Source: Dipylidium caninum
Taxonomy: Eukaryota > Platyhelminthes > Cestoda > Cyclophyllidea > Dipylidiidae
Assembly (NCBI GenBank): GCA_017562135.1
Contig: QEYB01000963.1
Location: 434,001 to 498,000 of the forward strand
Direction of reading: 5' to 3'
DNA length: 64,000 nt
The translations under genes were made by a program, and so were the position numbers. Below, piece by piece: positions 41,101 through 53,735 of this stretch. Position 1 is the stretch's first letter; each line of letters opens with the position of its first letter. The notes beneath the pieces are model-generated. The model saw only the letters and a program-made list of their open reading frames with translations, was not told where the DNA came from and ran no database searches.

Positions 41101-42753
41101 CGGTTTTATAATAGAAAAGTTGATCCAAGATCCCACGCGAGACTTTGTCAAAGATATTAATTTGAAAAATGAGGACACTTTTTGCTCCATGTAAGGCATT
41201 TTTTGTTTGTGCATTAATATTTGCCTATCCTCACTTTATTTTCTTCCTTGTTTTGTGCGTAGGCACATAAATGCTTTTCTCTAGTTTCACCTGTACTTGA
41301 TCCAGTTACTCAGTAGCTTGATCCAACTTACCTTTCACTTCACTAACAGTAAAAGTTAGCATTATGTCAGCTCCCTGTGCTTGCAGCTCTCGTTGCTTGG
41401 GGTGAGGGACAAAACACAGGATGTCGCGAAATACGATATCTTTTTAGTTTGTTCCTTTTCACCAAGGTAAATGTTCCTTTTTCCGCATTGGGACAGTGCA
41501 CCATCAATTCTCTCTTCTTTTTTCGCGTTTTATTCACGAGGACACTTACTTTTTGCCTATCAGTTGCCTCGCCTTAACACGTTCTACCCTCCCTTCACTT
41601 GATTAGCATCGTGGAACAGCTCGTTTTGTACCGACGCATCCTCTACTACCTTGAGTACGTCTTTGTGCAAGTTAGAAAAGCAGTCACAGAACACCGGTTA
41701 CAGCCAACGCCGACGGCCAAAAAGCGTAAGAAGCATGCCTCTTTTTTTGCCTCGCCCATTTTGTATGATATGGGGAAGCATGTGAAAGCCACGTCCACAT
41801 TATGAATCATTTCTTCTATCGCCGGTTTTCCTCTTCCTTCCAGGCTTAACTGATTGCAATTCGCTGTACCACCGGTGTTACATTCGTCTCTGTCAATTGT
41901 CCCGCCTATCACGACGAGAGGATCTACTGGAACCGGTGGGACGTCACCTTTCTCGCATAACCGCTAATCGTCTTATCTACAACTACGCTTTAGATCAGGT
42001 CGGTTTCTTTCAATCTTTCTCCTCCAACCCTAAGGCTTCTCTTTACCGTCTGTCTCTTATTGCCTTCCAGTGTTTCGCCGCTGAAATGGACGATTACATC
42101 GGTGAACTGGGTTTGGTAGGTCCTTTTTCATCATCTCCTCGAAAGGGGACTTCTTTGCTTTGGACGTTACACGAGTTTTCTTGACTTAGTTTAGGAACAG
42201 CAGTACGTGAAGGGAGTTGCGTCTGTTTATATTTGAATTCTCACTTTTCATCCCACCGTTGTAACGTCCACTCGTCTACTCGCAGTTCTTTCACCCTTTT
42301 ACGACATAGTAAAACGGAAGTTATTTCATTCCGCTCTACTTTTTTATCTACCGGTTTATGCAGTAGCTGATACACTAGATATTCATAAAATGTTTGATCT
42401 ATTTGAGGTGATTTTAGTGGAGTGGATCGCTGACGGCCAAGTTAGTTACTGAAACATCCAGATCTGGGATTTTGTGGTTCTTCCTTTAGGCGCTACAGCG
42501 TTACCGGGCGGCGATAACACTTATCCACGGCTTATGTCAACACGCCACATCAGAGTACGACAAGTCCTTGCTGGCAGAATGTCTACGCATGATCCAAGAC
42601 CGCCACGCCACCCTGTGGGCCTACGTGGCCGGTGGTGGTTACAACGCCAGAGTGGAGGATGTGGAGCGTAGAGATTCTGGGTCTGGCATCCAGTCACCCA
42701 CACCACCGTTCTCCCAAAAGGCAGCCGCGACAGCTGCTGCAACGCTTCGGTGA
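35160..42753 (+). CDS. ULK1: Autophagy-initiating kinase ULK1/2 (UNC-51/ATG1)
   Basis: About 23 exons and 1,030 aa. Exons: 35160-35261, 35298-35393, 35429-35470, 35506-35575, 35612-35797, 35939-36012, 36079-36239, 36342-36424, 36499-36582, 36624-37271, 37814-37856, 38418-38556, 38828-38897, 38969-39109, 39294-39368, 39601-39674, 40676-40938, 41120-41190, 41371-41466, 41607-41725, 41844-41998, 42071-42115, 42490-42753. The N-terminal kinase has [15 protein letters not shown] (Lys43), HRDLKPGN (Asp136), ADFGFAR (Asp167), T-loop [13 protein letters not shown] (Thr182, human Thr180) and IPRETSPNL, all ULK1/2-specific. The middle is low-complexity, with a ten-proline run (about 36938-36967) and GYVIVESD, a possible LIR. 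The C-terminal EAT/MIT domain that binds ATG13 reads [35 protein letters not shown] and [13 protein letters not shown]. Junctions 36582/36624, 38828 (one base) and 40938/41120 are uncertain. AATAAA lies at 43019-43024. Confidence 0.92.
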
Positions 42754-45109
42754 TGACTCTTCCACCACATATTTTATGGCAGACGGTCATGTGCTTTCTA
42801 ACCACACACGCATTCATACACAGACACACGCAGACACTACCCCTCATCTATTTTCCCATCCTCCCATCGGGAGTGTGTATATACGCGGTGGTGATTGGAG
42901 CGAGTTCGCTGTGGTACTGCGCAGCACTTCATGACAGATTGCACGTGCGAATTCTTTACGATTTTATGTATTCATTATTTCCTTCCATTTCACCACTATA
43001 GAAGGTGCTGAGATGTGAAATAAACTTCTTATTGCGAAGCGGACAGAGGTGGGTGTACTTGACGTGGTTGCTAGATGGAAGCATTATTGAGGCTCAAAGT
43101 TATCCGCCAGTTTGAAAAAACTATGGGAGTAAATTCCGTTTAGATTGTTGGGGTCAGCCTAGCTTCCGCTCCCCACAATCCCGTTTGTATTTTTACCAGT
43201 GTTTTGGTGTTTCTTCTTAATTCACGCGAGCGCAGTCATGTCATCACAGTCGGGCTCGCTTCCTTTGACAGGTTATCCTGCTGAGGTTTTTGTGAATCTT
43301 TTCAAAAGCCTCGTGTCTCAGGTCAGGATCCATGACCCTCTCTACCTCACAACTACAAGGCGATCAATTTAAGGGCATCATGTTTCTAAAACCCAAAGTT
43401 CAAGCCTCCCACGTGCCTTCCTATGTTTTGAGTGCCGGTTGACTTTACCTTCTTGTGAAGTCACGCGCATACAGTGAAACAAGCTTTCCGTGTCAGTACT
43501 AAATTCAGGGTATTTATTTGTCGCGCCTCAAATGCTCCACGCTACGATTCACCTGCCTAACTCAATCGGGCCGATGCGTCGTGGAATAATGGACATAAGC
43601 CCAAAATGCGTCGGTCAGTCCCTATTATGCCAGATAACGTCGTTTTATATTCCTATTAATGCATTTACGCATAAAAGTCCTCTTGTCTTTGTGTGTGTGT
43701 TTGTGTGGAGGGTAATCAGTTAGGCTACATAATAACTTCAGAATAAGAACGATTCGCCCTCCCCACCCTTGCAATGAGTTGGGACTTTTTGTTGGAGAAA
43801 GAGATGAAAGACGGTAAGCTCGCAGGTTTTGATGCTTTTTTAGTTGTAGTGATAGCTGTACTGGCTACTCAAACGGAAAATTGAAGGGGGGTGAGGTCAA
43901 AAACCAGTCAAGTGCAGGGAAAACTAATGTCACTGCGCTCACTCGTAGGCAGTTGGAGTCAGGAATCTCCTCACTCGACAAGAGACGTGAGGTGTGCGAA
44001 GTGAGGTCACGCTCGGGAATGACCATCGGATAGTATCACTCCTCTGTCTTCCACACAACGGGGAAATATGCGCAGCGATACAGCACCACAGTGAAGTAGA
44101 GGGTCGACACTCGCTACTGATTACTTAATTAAGTAGCACTCATCCGTCACCATTTAGTTGTTAAGCCCCCGTTCTCAAGTTCCTTAAAGTAATAGCCCCT
44201 TAATCATATTAATGGATGATATTATCGGCGAGTGAAATGTCGATTAGCTCCTCAAGAAACTTTGTGAGCAGTCTAACTACTTAAAGGGCGGCTGTGAGGT
44301 GATCTGCAGCAATACACACTACTTTTCAATCTAAACAACGTTAACTCGACCCAGAATCGGGGAGGGCGAGGCTCGAGAGTTGAAGGTGAAGGCGCTTCAA
44401 TTTACCCCGGAGAGGAAGACAAAGAACATTGAAAAGGAGGAGAAAAACAATTTCGACTAATCAGAATTTAATTTTTTTGCCTATATGACCCCTGAGTTGT
44501 AAAACCAATGCACATATAGGCTAGGTGTAGGAATTTTGGGAAAAACTAAAAAAAGCCAACACTGAACATGCAATTACCGGCCGGCTTGAGAAGCACGAGC
44601 ATAACATGCGAGCAGGCTCTTAAACCTTTCATTGAGAGGGATTTGAGTTCTCACAAAAGACAGGCAAACCGTGTGACGCAGAGACCCGCCAACTCAACAA
44701 GCTGAAGCCATCAACGGTAGTGTCAAGGCAGGTTCATCGACTAGATTTCTGACAAACGAGTAGGCTAACACTATTCATTTTCCTACATCTGTTTTCACAA
44801 GGCTCAGACGTCTGACAATCGAAGTATTTTTGCTAGAGAAAATCCCCTCTGTGCCGAATAGCTACGTGGACTGAAACATCGTGCAGTTTTGTTTGCCTAT
44901 CCAAGTACGTGGGTTTCGGCCAACAAAAGGGCACCCGATGCAAGAAGGAGAAGAGAACTGGGACCTCCGCGTCACTCATTACGCAGTTACTTGAAGGATA
45001 TCTTCCCGCAACCCTCATTGGACTATCCAACAAGCATCACGTTACCACAAAAAAGACGACGGCGTCCCCATTGTCATGACAGCATATTTATACATTTATA
45101 ATGTAAAAA
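42754..45109. other. Convergent intergenic gap between ULK and SMG8
   Basis: 2.36 kb between the stop codons of two convergent genes. It should contain both 3' UTRs. An arginine-rich plus-strand frame at 44889-45101 (70 codons) has no recognisable domain and is not called as a gene. Nothing else was seen. Confidence 0.5.
43019..43024 (+). promoter_or_regulatory. Candidate poly(A) signal of ULK
   Basis: Canonical AATAAA 266 nt past the ULK stop codon. Confidence 0.45.
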
Positions 45110-48100
45110 TTACAGCTCTTCCACCGACAAGCTACCTCGAATGAGGCAGCACTCGGTGACTTGTTTGGGGTCTTTTGGCCGTCGGTAGATTATATCACCA
45201 AATTGATACGCGAAGCTAAAAGTTAATAAAAAAGTAAGAAAAAATAAGCTTGCTGAAAGGGTAGATAAACATTGAAAATTGTGAGGTAAGAGTGGCAACC
45301 TACGGCAATCGCACCACCCAGATGTTGCCATTTTCAAGGTAAACGTAGCCTGCATCTTCGCCTAAGCCAGATTGTAAACTCGATTTTTCCAAGTTCGAAG
45401 CTCGATTACTTTTGTCAATCCCTCGTAAGGTAGAAACTTTGGGGACAGGGTTTTTTGCATCAATCTAAGCGGAGAAAAATAAGGGGACTAAGACCATTCT
45501 AGTGGAAAGAGATGGGGATTAAGGTCAAAAAACAACACCTCCTGATCAAGAGTCCGTCCAAGGTGAAAGAGGGGAACGTTGGAGTCAACAGGTCCGGGTC
45601 GAATAACCGGCGCAAAGCGAACTCGAATGGGGGCACTGGGAATGGCTACGAATATGCGCATCAATTGTGCCCACACAGTTCGGTCGCCATCTACATTGCC
45701 ACCGCCCACTTCCCTCCCTTTTTTGCCATCGTCCTCTGCTATAGCCACCGCTTCCATTGATGACGTTCCACCAGCCTCTCCTTTTACTCCACCAAGAGTA
45801 GGCGAACAGCGGCAGGGCAGGTAGAGAGAGAGATCGCATGAAAGAAGGTTGGAGACGGAGCGTCTCACATCACCACCCTGCATGGTTCCCATCATTGGAC
45901 GATCCGGACCCGCGAGAAAGAACCGGTGGCCCATGGGACATTCCATCTCGAAGCCTAGGAAAAGTTTCACGGTGTCGGTATCGCGCGGACGAGAGGTTCG
46001 AGTCTTTGGAGTCCCGGTCATCGGAGTAGGGCGAGAAAGTTGTACGTCCCAAGGGAGGAGGAAGTGGCTTCCCCGCAGGAATCCAGGGAGGGCCATACCT
46101 GAGGAGTGGAGAGAGAGGAAAGTAAATAGAGCAATAAACGAATTTCCTCTCAAAATGGAAATGAGGATGACTCACCAGACGAGTGGGAGTAACTAAAATA
46201 CTTTCCTATGGCGTGGATGGCCCAAGAGGGGTAGAGGGGAATTGTCCCAATGGGTTGGCCGAGGACAGGCATACCCGAGAAGAAGGTGACTGCGATGCGC
46301 TGATTTTCTCTCCCAGCAACGCTTGTCGGTTTGAGAAATTCTTCGTTACCCTTCTGGGCGCTGTCACCTAAGGCGTCACCACTGCTCGGAACTGCAAGGA
46401 CTTTCTCTTCTTCAGCATAACCCTCTGACAAATTGGGGGTGTTCACCTTTGAACGACGAGTTCTGGCGAGCAGATTACGATCCGAATCTTGCGACGTACT
46501 CTCAATGCTGGCATATCTGAGTGAAGCGAGAGCAGAGGCCCCAGATGACGTATGTGATTCAGCACTCTCAAAATCTTGTAAACGTAAGAGAAAAGAAAAA
46601 AAAACTACATGGAGATAGTAGGTAAAACCTAGAAAAGTCCGGATTTTTAAAATGCTCCATAAAAATGGAGTGAAAGAGAATCAAATGCAGTGCAATGTAA
46701 TGAGAAAATTAGTAATGCTCTGAGAAATCGTGATCAAACTAGGGGGAGGGGGAGTAGAATTGATCACTTCATACCTTGGCAGTTGATGTCATATTTTGGC
46801 AGCTCAAAAACTAATTTGCCATATCACATAGTACAAGTTTGATAAATTGACGGACCTAATTTATCCCTAGTACTCTCTTCCTCCTCCACTTCTTTCTCCG
46901 CTTCCGCTTCTGCTTCCACCTCCGCCTCCTCTTCCTCTTCCATGCTTTCCACTTCGGCTTGACGGGAACTCATCTCGCGGGTGAGTCCTACACCCGTTCC
47001 GTCCTCTTCATCATCCAAGCCAATTACTCGATGACGATTTTGCAGGGACAAAGAGGATGGGGTGAATTTCATAAGTGGGTTCGGTTGCTCGATTTCCTCC
47101 ACACTTTTGTCTTCCAAGATTGTGCAGAAGTTGTGCATCGAGTTACTCAGAATATGCGGAGCCAGGGGAATTCCACTGACCTAAACGAAAAGGAAAGATT
47201 ATAGTTGGGAGGAGGAGATGTTATGTACCACTTTGTTACAGCAGGCCATTTCGAGGGCATTGTAAAACTCCCAATTGGCCTCCTGATAGTCGAAAGGGTC
47301 AGGCCGTAGGGCCTGCAGTCGGCCGCAATTGCAGTAACTAATGTAGCGACGATCCGACCGATGAGGCATCACAGAGAGATGATGGAGGCTGTCTGCTTTG
47401 TCGGAAACGTTTCTGTCATTAGAGTGTAGTTGGTTTTTCTGCTTCATCATCACCTCCACAGCAGCTTCAATCCATGCAAGTCGCCATCCTCCCACGAGGC
47501 CTAAGAGCATGATTTACTTGGTCAATATAGTGCTCATGGAATAGACTTTTCGATTTCAGAGTAGTTACGATTCGCAGTTGGCCTCTATGGATTATACCGA
47601 CTTTCCCAGAGCTTTCCCTGTATTAGTACCAAACGCCTTTCATCCAAACTAATTACGAGATTGCAAAATGTACTCCAACTTTTATTGGATATAAATTTTC
47701 GGCTGTCTTGTTGAAGGGGGGATGAATAAACGGTGCCATTGGAACCAGCCTAATCTCAGCCTTGGGATCACAACTGTTCAAAAAGTGGGATAAGGTTTTA
47801 GGAAAAGACATCAGAACCGGAAATCCTATTCTCACCATTGTAAAAAATCGGACAATTTAAAGCAATTTTTGCCAAAAACAGTACCAACGAATTGTGTATA
47901 GTTCCAATGATTTTCACAATTATTGAGACCTCTTATTATGTATAATACACGTAAAAGTTTGTATTCCTGTTTGATTTCAACGTGTTTGTGATTAAGGGTT
48001 TGAAATCTGAACTTTGTGCACCAGAATAATGAATCATTATGCATTGAAACCAAATTACTGCAAGTAATTTAATTTATGTAGATGTGGGTTAACAAAAAAA

Positions 48101-51100
48101 AATAAAATTCAGACTTACTTGTCCTATGCTAATATATAGCTAGGAAATACTACCTACGGAAGTCGTCTCCGTTTTGCATTATCAGACTGACTTTAGTGCG
48201 CGTGCGTTTACCATGACCTAGCGATTTAGACTGGCTGCAACTTCGCAATTTCGGCAAGTTACGAAACTATTATTTTCCAAATAGCGCTGTATTATCGCCA
48301 TAACTCACACAAATGCCTGAGAAAAATGTCCATAAGATTTTCTTCTCAAATCGATGTAGAGTTCCAGAATAACTCCTGCTATAATTAAAGGTGCTTGGAT
48401 CTCGGGAGAGGAGAGAATGTGGTAAATGCCTATTATTTGTGCTGATTGTCAAGGACCTACTGTAGTCACCTTTCAATAATAGAGAAATCACACGGTAGGT
48501 AGTGTATTTTCAAAGATGTCTCAACCTTTAGGCGAATTGTTTTCACGATTATGTATAATTTTTTAGGTATGTAGCACTATGCTACATATCTCGCAAAAAA
48601 AAGAAATTGTGTGGGCCACAGACATGACACACGATGATGAAGTGGCGCCCTTAAAACGTCAGTATCGGTAGTGAGTCGTTTGAAGATAGCCAATGATCTG
48701 TTTAGTGAAAGAGGTCGCACTAAAAATATTGTCAGTGTCAGGCTAAAAAACTACGCCTATAGGTGAGGAAAGAAGATGAAGAACGAATTTGTCTAGGCGC
48801 GTTCGGAAGGTATAAAAGGCATTTCATTAGGAGAGACGATTTTCTCCCCCTTAACATGCATTCTGATGCCATCCAACAAAAAAATCACTTCAATCATTTC
48901 ACTAATTTTCAAACGATAAGCTCCAATAACATTTCGCCTTCAGCAAATGTCCCGTAGTTTCGGCAAGATTTCACACAGCCTTCGCTAAAGTTTATAACCG
49001 TTAGTAAACTCCATTACGTCCAAATATCATTTAGAACTCATGGAAAGGGGAGCGGAGACGCAGCACAGAAAATCACTAAATAACAACAGATAGACAAGTC
49101 CACTTATTAAACCTGATGATTTAATTTGCCTACTCTCCAACTACGACCGAAGGGAAGGGCGAATGAAATAGAGAAGCGTAAGTGAAATTACCTGATGCCT
49201 CGATAAAAGATAAAGCCCCCTTCCTCGCATTACCCGAAAATGTGATGCAATAAAAATTCAACAACACCCGCGGATGTGTTACACAAATACTTACCCACTA
49301 ATCCCTGACGCAATAATGCATTGAAGATGGGACAGGGTTACGTCCACTTTAAAGGCTACATGGTACAAACTTGTTGCAATCCGTACCCTCTACACTAATC
49401 GTCAATCAGACTCGAAAATAAGGAAAAATTAAATATTAGTGAAGTGAACAGCGAAGACACAAAAAGGTGAGGTTGGCAAAGCCTTACCAAACGTCGTCAA
49501 TGGATGACACAAAAGAGAAGCATGTAACCCAGAAAGACAGTCAGCAAAAATAAGTTTTGTTAAACAAGTTACAACGCCAATGTAAAGAAAGTTAGAGGTC
49601 GAAGACGAGAGAGTAACTTACCAATAGGGACATCCTGGAGGCAATGGGAAAGAATGTTATCCTGAACGTTTCGGTTTTTCATAGACCTCGACTTTCGGAA
49701 AGGCACTGCACCCCCTTCCAAGACCGATTTTATGTGCTTGATAAGACACTCAGCCGCCGAATGTGGGTTGCTGAGATCGTCAATATCACCATCAACACCA
49801 CCGCCGTCTGTCTGTGGTTGCGGTTCTAATGACCGGAGAGCGTTAGCAATCCCAGGGAAACGTTCGGGCAGAGTGTGAAGCTCCTGTCGACACGCTGCAC
49901 CCGACACCATTACGGCCGGGCAGCCCACACGACCAGCAAGGTAGAGGCGAGCTAGACGTCGGGTCAATCGTTCCAGAGTAGGCACAACGCAGGGTCCGCG
50001 TGCAAAGCGCAGGAAAACGTTGTACGAAGATACCACCTAAAGCATAAAATAAAATACTTGCTACTAAGAAGGCTTCTCAGTAGATGGGGGGAAAGTTTAG
50101 GTCCACACCTTTGCTAGGTGAAAAGTTCTGGAGTAGTGAGTCGGTAGGTCCTGTCGGTAATGGGCCTCAGCAGCGTTTAAGGCGATCTCGCATCGTGTAC
50201 TAGAGAGTTGACGGTCGAGCTGAGCCTGAGTGGAGAAAAGTGTGACCGATGCAGTTTCTCCATTCTCGTTGGAGGAAAAGAGATGATGCCATTGACGACC
50301 AAGGCAGGGATTTGCGCCATGCTCCGGTGAAGATGGACTGAGATCGGTATCGTCAAAGAGGCTGGTGTACAACTTGTAGCACGTCTATTTTCGTAAAAAA
50401 GTGTGCTTGAGTTGAGTCGCGATAAAATGAGAAGGCATCGTTAATGATATCAGATCAGCCGTTACGCATAATCCAATGCCGGCTAAGGACAGTCTCCAGT
50501 CCTTCCGCTGTCACCCAGTATGAGGCTTTCCTGTGTAGGTAAAATACATTTTCGCCTAGAAATACTTCCTCTACTCACCAGTATTTTTTGAGGGGAGCTC
50601 AAAGAAACTTTTTAACCTGTAGACTATTTGTTAATGATTAATCAGTAGCAAATAACTGCTATAATAAGATGCGAATTTAAAAGAACTGAATATACATGCC
50701 ATATTGACGTTAAATAATTTGGTGAAAAATTGGGGAAAAAAATTGACTTCAGTTCGAGTGTGTTAGCACCACTCCCTCAAAATAGTGTCAACTTTGCCAA
50801 AGAATTAATATTTGTACATGTCTAACTTAATGTTTCCAAATACCGTAACCATTTCCTATTACTATTGTTTAACGTTGATATGAGACTCACAGTAAACCAG
50901 CCTTTACAAGTTGGCAGCTCAAATGTGTAGGGTGTATAATTTTCCATGTGTTCCCCGCGAAAAGTATCTTCTAGAAGACTGGTAATATGGCATTGCAGAA
51001 AAGCAGAAAAACTGCGGTCATCCGGTGCACCGGGTGGTGGATATAGGGGCCTTGGAGGCGGTATCCGACAATCCTTCATGAATTCCGAGCCTTCCATGAG

Positions 51101-52241
51101 GGAGGGGACTCCCAGGGCTGATATTAATGTCTCCAGTAGATGTTGAGCTAAGTCATCCTTGTCACATTGACCGTATGGCTCAGAAAAGGTCACCAACGGC
51201 TCGACAACATCGGGTAGGAGTACACGCACGTAATTGTACCCCATTAACTCAAAGAGTCTATTCTCTGCCGAAGTACTGAGAAAAGTAATGTAACCGGCAA
51301 AAAAACAATGGCTTACACATCAAGCAATCCACTTTCATGAAAGACATTGAAGATTTGATAAGTGAGGTTCTTCTCCAGATCTCGGAGCGCATTCTCATCC
51401 TATAACAAAAATGGCTGGTAAAGTATTTGTCACACACAGTTGATAGAATGACTAGGTGATAGAATGGGTGAAATTACTTCGGCAAGTTTCCTGGCAACGA
51501 TCGTCGGTGGTAATTTAAAAACAAACAATAATCGCGGAGCCATTAACCGACCGATTGAAATGCAATAACGCGGAAGAGGAAGCGATCGCAAGAGCTGCTC
51601 CATCGTAGGATATAAATGGTGACTAAAGATAAGGTCCGAAATAGTAGAAGCAATGATTAAAAAATCTACCTTAATCGGTTCAGCAATTTGAAAAGGGAAA
51701 TATATTTTGGATCGAGAGAGATGCCAAAAGTGGTAATCTAAAATGAATTTTGTGAACATTCAACAAACCACGATTAAATGTGAAACAACGAAGAGAAAGA
51801 ACAAATGCTTCAATCTTTCTGAATCCCATTTTTCCAAAACATTTTCATAATCCTAGAAAAGTGGGGATGATGAGAGGAATGACTACATTGGACGATATTA
51901 ATAGATCTGTGAGGAGATTTTCTGAATCACGGTAATGGAGAAAAATTAACTGGCGTTCACAGTCATAATAGCCCTCAATGACACTCTAAAGGACACAAAT
52001 GAATTAGAATCAGTCTCACATCTGTGCAGGGTAGTGAAAAGGGACTTCTTTGAAGAAAGTTCTCCACCAATTGAGTTGAAGATCTTTTATTAAATGAGTC
52101 CATGGAACCAATAAAAGAAATGACAACAACATTTTTGGACTTCTGCGGAAGAATCCTAATCTAACGGTTATACATTACAAACACATACTTAAAGTCAAAA
52201 CCTGGGGGGACGGTAAAGCGACCTCCACAATAAGATGTCAT
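45110..52241 (-). CDS. SMG8: Nonsense-mediated decay factor SMG8
   Basis: Sixteen exons on the minus strand, 1,187 aa: 52241-52179, 52142-52020, 51985-51887, 51852-51769, 51737-51670, 51622-51478, 51399-51317, 51275-50891, 50384-50109, 50036-49622, 47500-47229, 47180-46856, 46574-46176, 46098-45539, 45464-45304, 45215-45110. SMG8 with SMG9 binds the PIKK SMG1 and restrains UPF1 phosphorylation. The N-terminal G-like domain shows NVVVISFIGSMDSFNKRS, GYYDCERQLIFLHY and RLLFVFKLP. The middle shows TRCEIALNAAEAHYRQDLP and RFARGPCV. The cysteine block (about 638-671) is CNCGRLQALRPDPFDYQEAN then ACC. The C-terminal part shows GSHFLLPWDV, GFEMECPMGHRFFLAGPDR, QLMRIFVAIPSAPI and IWVVRLPFAY. It is longer than human SMG8 (991 aa), with a Glu/Ala-rich insert at 46874-46938. 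The intron 47501-49621 (2.1 kb) appears empty. The start is inferred; a TTTTTAG just upstream could be an acceptor for a 5' UTR exon. Confidence 0.92.
46874..46938 (-). repeat. Low-complexity Glu/Ala-rich coding tract in SMG8
   Basis: A purine-rich coding repeat giving alternating E, A and V codons. It lies in the variable linker after the cysteine block, a region poorly conserved in the family. Confidence 0.6.
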
Positions 52242-52311
52242 AAGCCTAAAAATCAACATTTGGTAAAGGTAATTGCAAAAAATATTAATTCTACGGATTT
52301 CAGTAAACAAG

Positions 52312-52744
52312 ATGGAATATGTAGAGACAAATGCCTTAATATATAATCAAGAGAAAGGGGAGGGTAATAAGGCAATTACGAAAAAATACTCTGTACAAAA
52401 GATGAAGCGCAAAAGCATACGAAGACCAGTTTTCCATCAATCAAATAAAAGAGAACCCATTTACAAAGTGTAAATGATATATTGAGGTAAGACTAAAAAT
52501 ACCAATGGAAATATTTAACTACCGAGAAAGAAAAAAGTGTCATGTATCTCGAGGACCACAAAAAATTAGGCTTGCACCAAATATTGTGGGAAAAAGGAGG
52601 CAACCAAAAGTCCCAGGGAAAGTCGCGAACCAAAATAATGTGATAACACAGGCTAAATTACAACTTGCAAAACTAGCAACCAATAGATTTTCACGGATGG
52701 ACGATGCTCGCCTGTCGAAAATGACCAATCGACATTGGCACTGA
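52312..52744 (+). CDS. Candidate small basic protein, unrecognised
   Basis: A two-exon model, 52312-52469 and 52531-52744, joins in phase through a GT-AG intron of 61 nt and gives about 123 aa. The protein is strongly basic (KKYSVQKMKRKSIRRP, VGKRRQPKVPGK) with a C-terminal LATNRFSRMDDARLSKM helix-like segment; a nuclear or RNA-binding role could fit, but no family was recognised. The first codon lies only 70 bp from the SMG8 start on the other strand, so the two would share one compact promoter. Alternatives are that it is untranslated SMG8 promoter sequence open by chance, or that the junction is wrong. No homology supports it. Confidence 0.3.
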
Positions 52745-52839
52745 GGACGAAATAAAAAAATTGTATGGCAATCAGATGTATGAAACAAGCAAAATTTTGC
52801 GTGAAGAGTCAATTGATGATAGTTTTCAAGGATACTTTA

Positions 52840-53617
52840 TCAGTTAGAAACCATTTTATGGCTCGACAGATCTGGAAATGAATCATTGTGAAAAACATTT
52901 CGTTCGTGAGCTTCCTGTCGGGGCGTAAAAATATCATTCCAATTCTGGTGTAATTCAACTGACATTACAAAGGGCGCAAGGGCGTACAGATGAGTGTTGC
53001 CACTTTTGAAAAGCTGCTTCACCATCATGTAAATTGGATATACGTTTTTGCGCGGACGTGGGGATTCCGAAACATCTGTCCACTCATATCAATTTTGATT
53101 GAGTGATTATGGCTTACCTGTGTATAAATATAAGAAAGGCAGGGTAATACCGCGGAAGTTAAAGTGAGTTAAATGCAGGGTCAGAAATTTATTTTGGTTA
53201 GAGTAAACATAACTGTGAGGAAAATAATAGAGTAACTGCCATAGAATTGGTTGTAGAAGCGTAGTTGTAATTTCCGTAAAATACACACTAACACTGTCGT
53301 GATCCCGTCCGGGATCAGAAGGTGCAAATTCGATCGATGTGAAAAGCCAAATTGACAAATGTAGTGGAAATTTGGTGGATGCCTGTGTGTGTCCGTTTGA
53401 ATTAGCACGGATATGTGATGAAGAAGACGCGCTATGGTCATAGCATCCATTGGGACGAGGAATAGCTCCAAATGTTAACACATACGTACGTGAGACGTTT
53501 ATTATCTTCCGCAATGCTTAAGTCCCATATGAAAAGCCGTCTAGCCCCATTTAGTATCATGGTAGCTAAAAGCCTTTTTACTCCCATGTTGTTCTCGAAG
53601 GTTGTTTCATCCACCAT
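52840..53617 (-). CDS. Candidate gene of unknown function
   Basis: Three minus-strand exons, 53617-53490, 53431-53118 and 53075-52840, join through GT-AG introns of 58 and 42 nt with matching phases and give 225 aa from ATG to stop. Predicted segments include GVKRLLATMILNGARRLFIW at the start, a Ser/Asn-rich linker, a hydrophobic middle (LLQPILWQLLYYFPHSY, HFNFRGITLPFLYLY) and a mixed charged end. The middle could be buried beta/alpha core or one membrane segment. I do not recognise a family. Consistent phases over three exons make chance less likely than for a single open frame. Its start is 118 bp from the TRRAP start on the opposite strand, and its stop is 95 bp from that of the small gene at 52312. 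Confidence 0.45.
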
Positions 53618-53735
53618 GAAATATTGTCAAGTGTTGAAATGATTAAACGCTTTATTCTAATTGGACGCCTCGATCTCGTATAGGCGCTGCACAAGAATCA
53701 TTTGTTAGGCTTCTTACTATTTGCCTATTGGCCAA
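53618..53735. promoter_or_regulatory. Compact bidirectional spacer upstream of TRRAP
   Basis: Only 118 bp lie between the TRRAP ATG (53736) and the ATG of the unrecognised minus-strand gene. If that gene is real, both promoters overlap here. No core element was identified. Confidence 0.35.

Noticed and set aside
45488..46196. Several plus-strand frames antisense to SMG8
   Set aside because: Shadows of the conserved minus-strand exon 45539-46098.
50465..50640. Apparent exon(s) KASYWVTAEGLETVLSRHW and an AATACTG/GTGAGT donor between SMG8 exons 8 and 9
   Set aside because: Exon 8 (ending 50891, phase 0) joins directly to 50384 in phase and yields the family sequence (WFT then TCYKLY, family W-I-S-A-A-S-K-L-Y). 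Including the extra pieces breaks phase.
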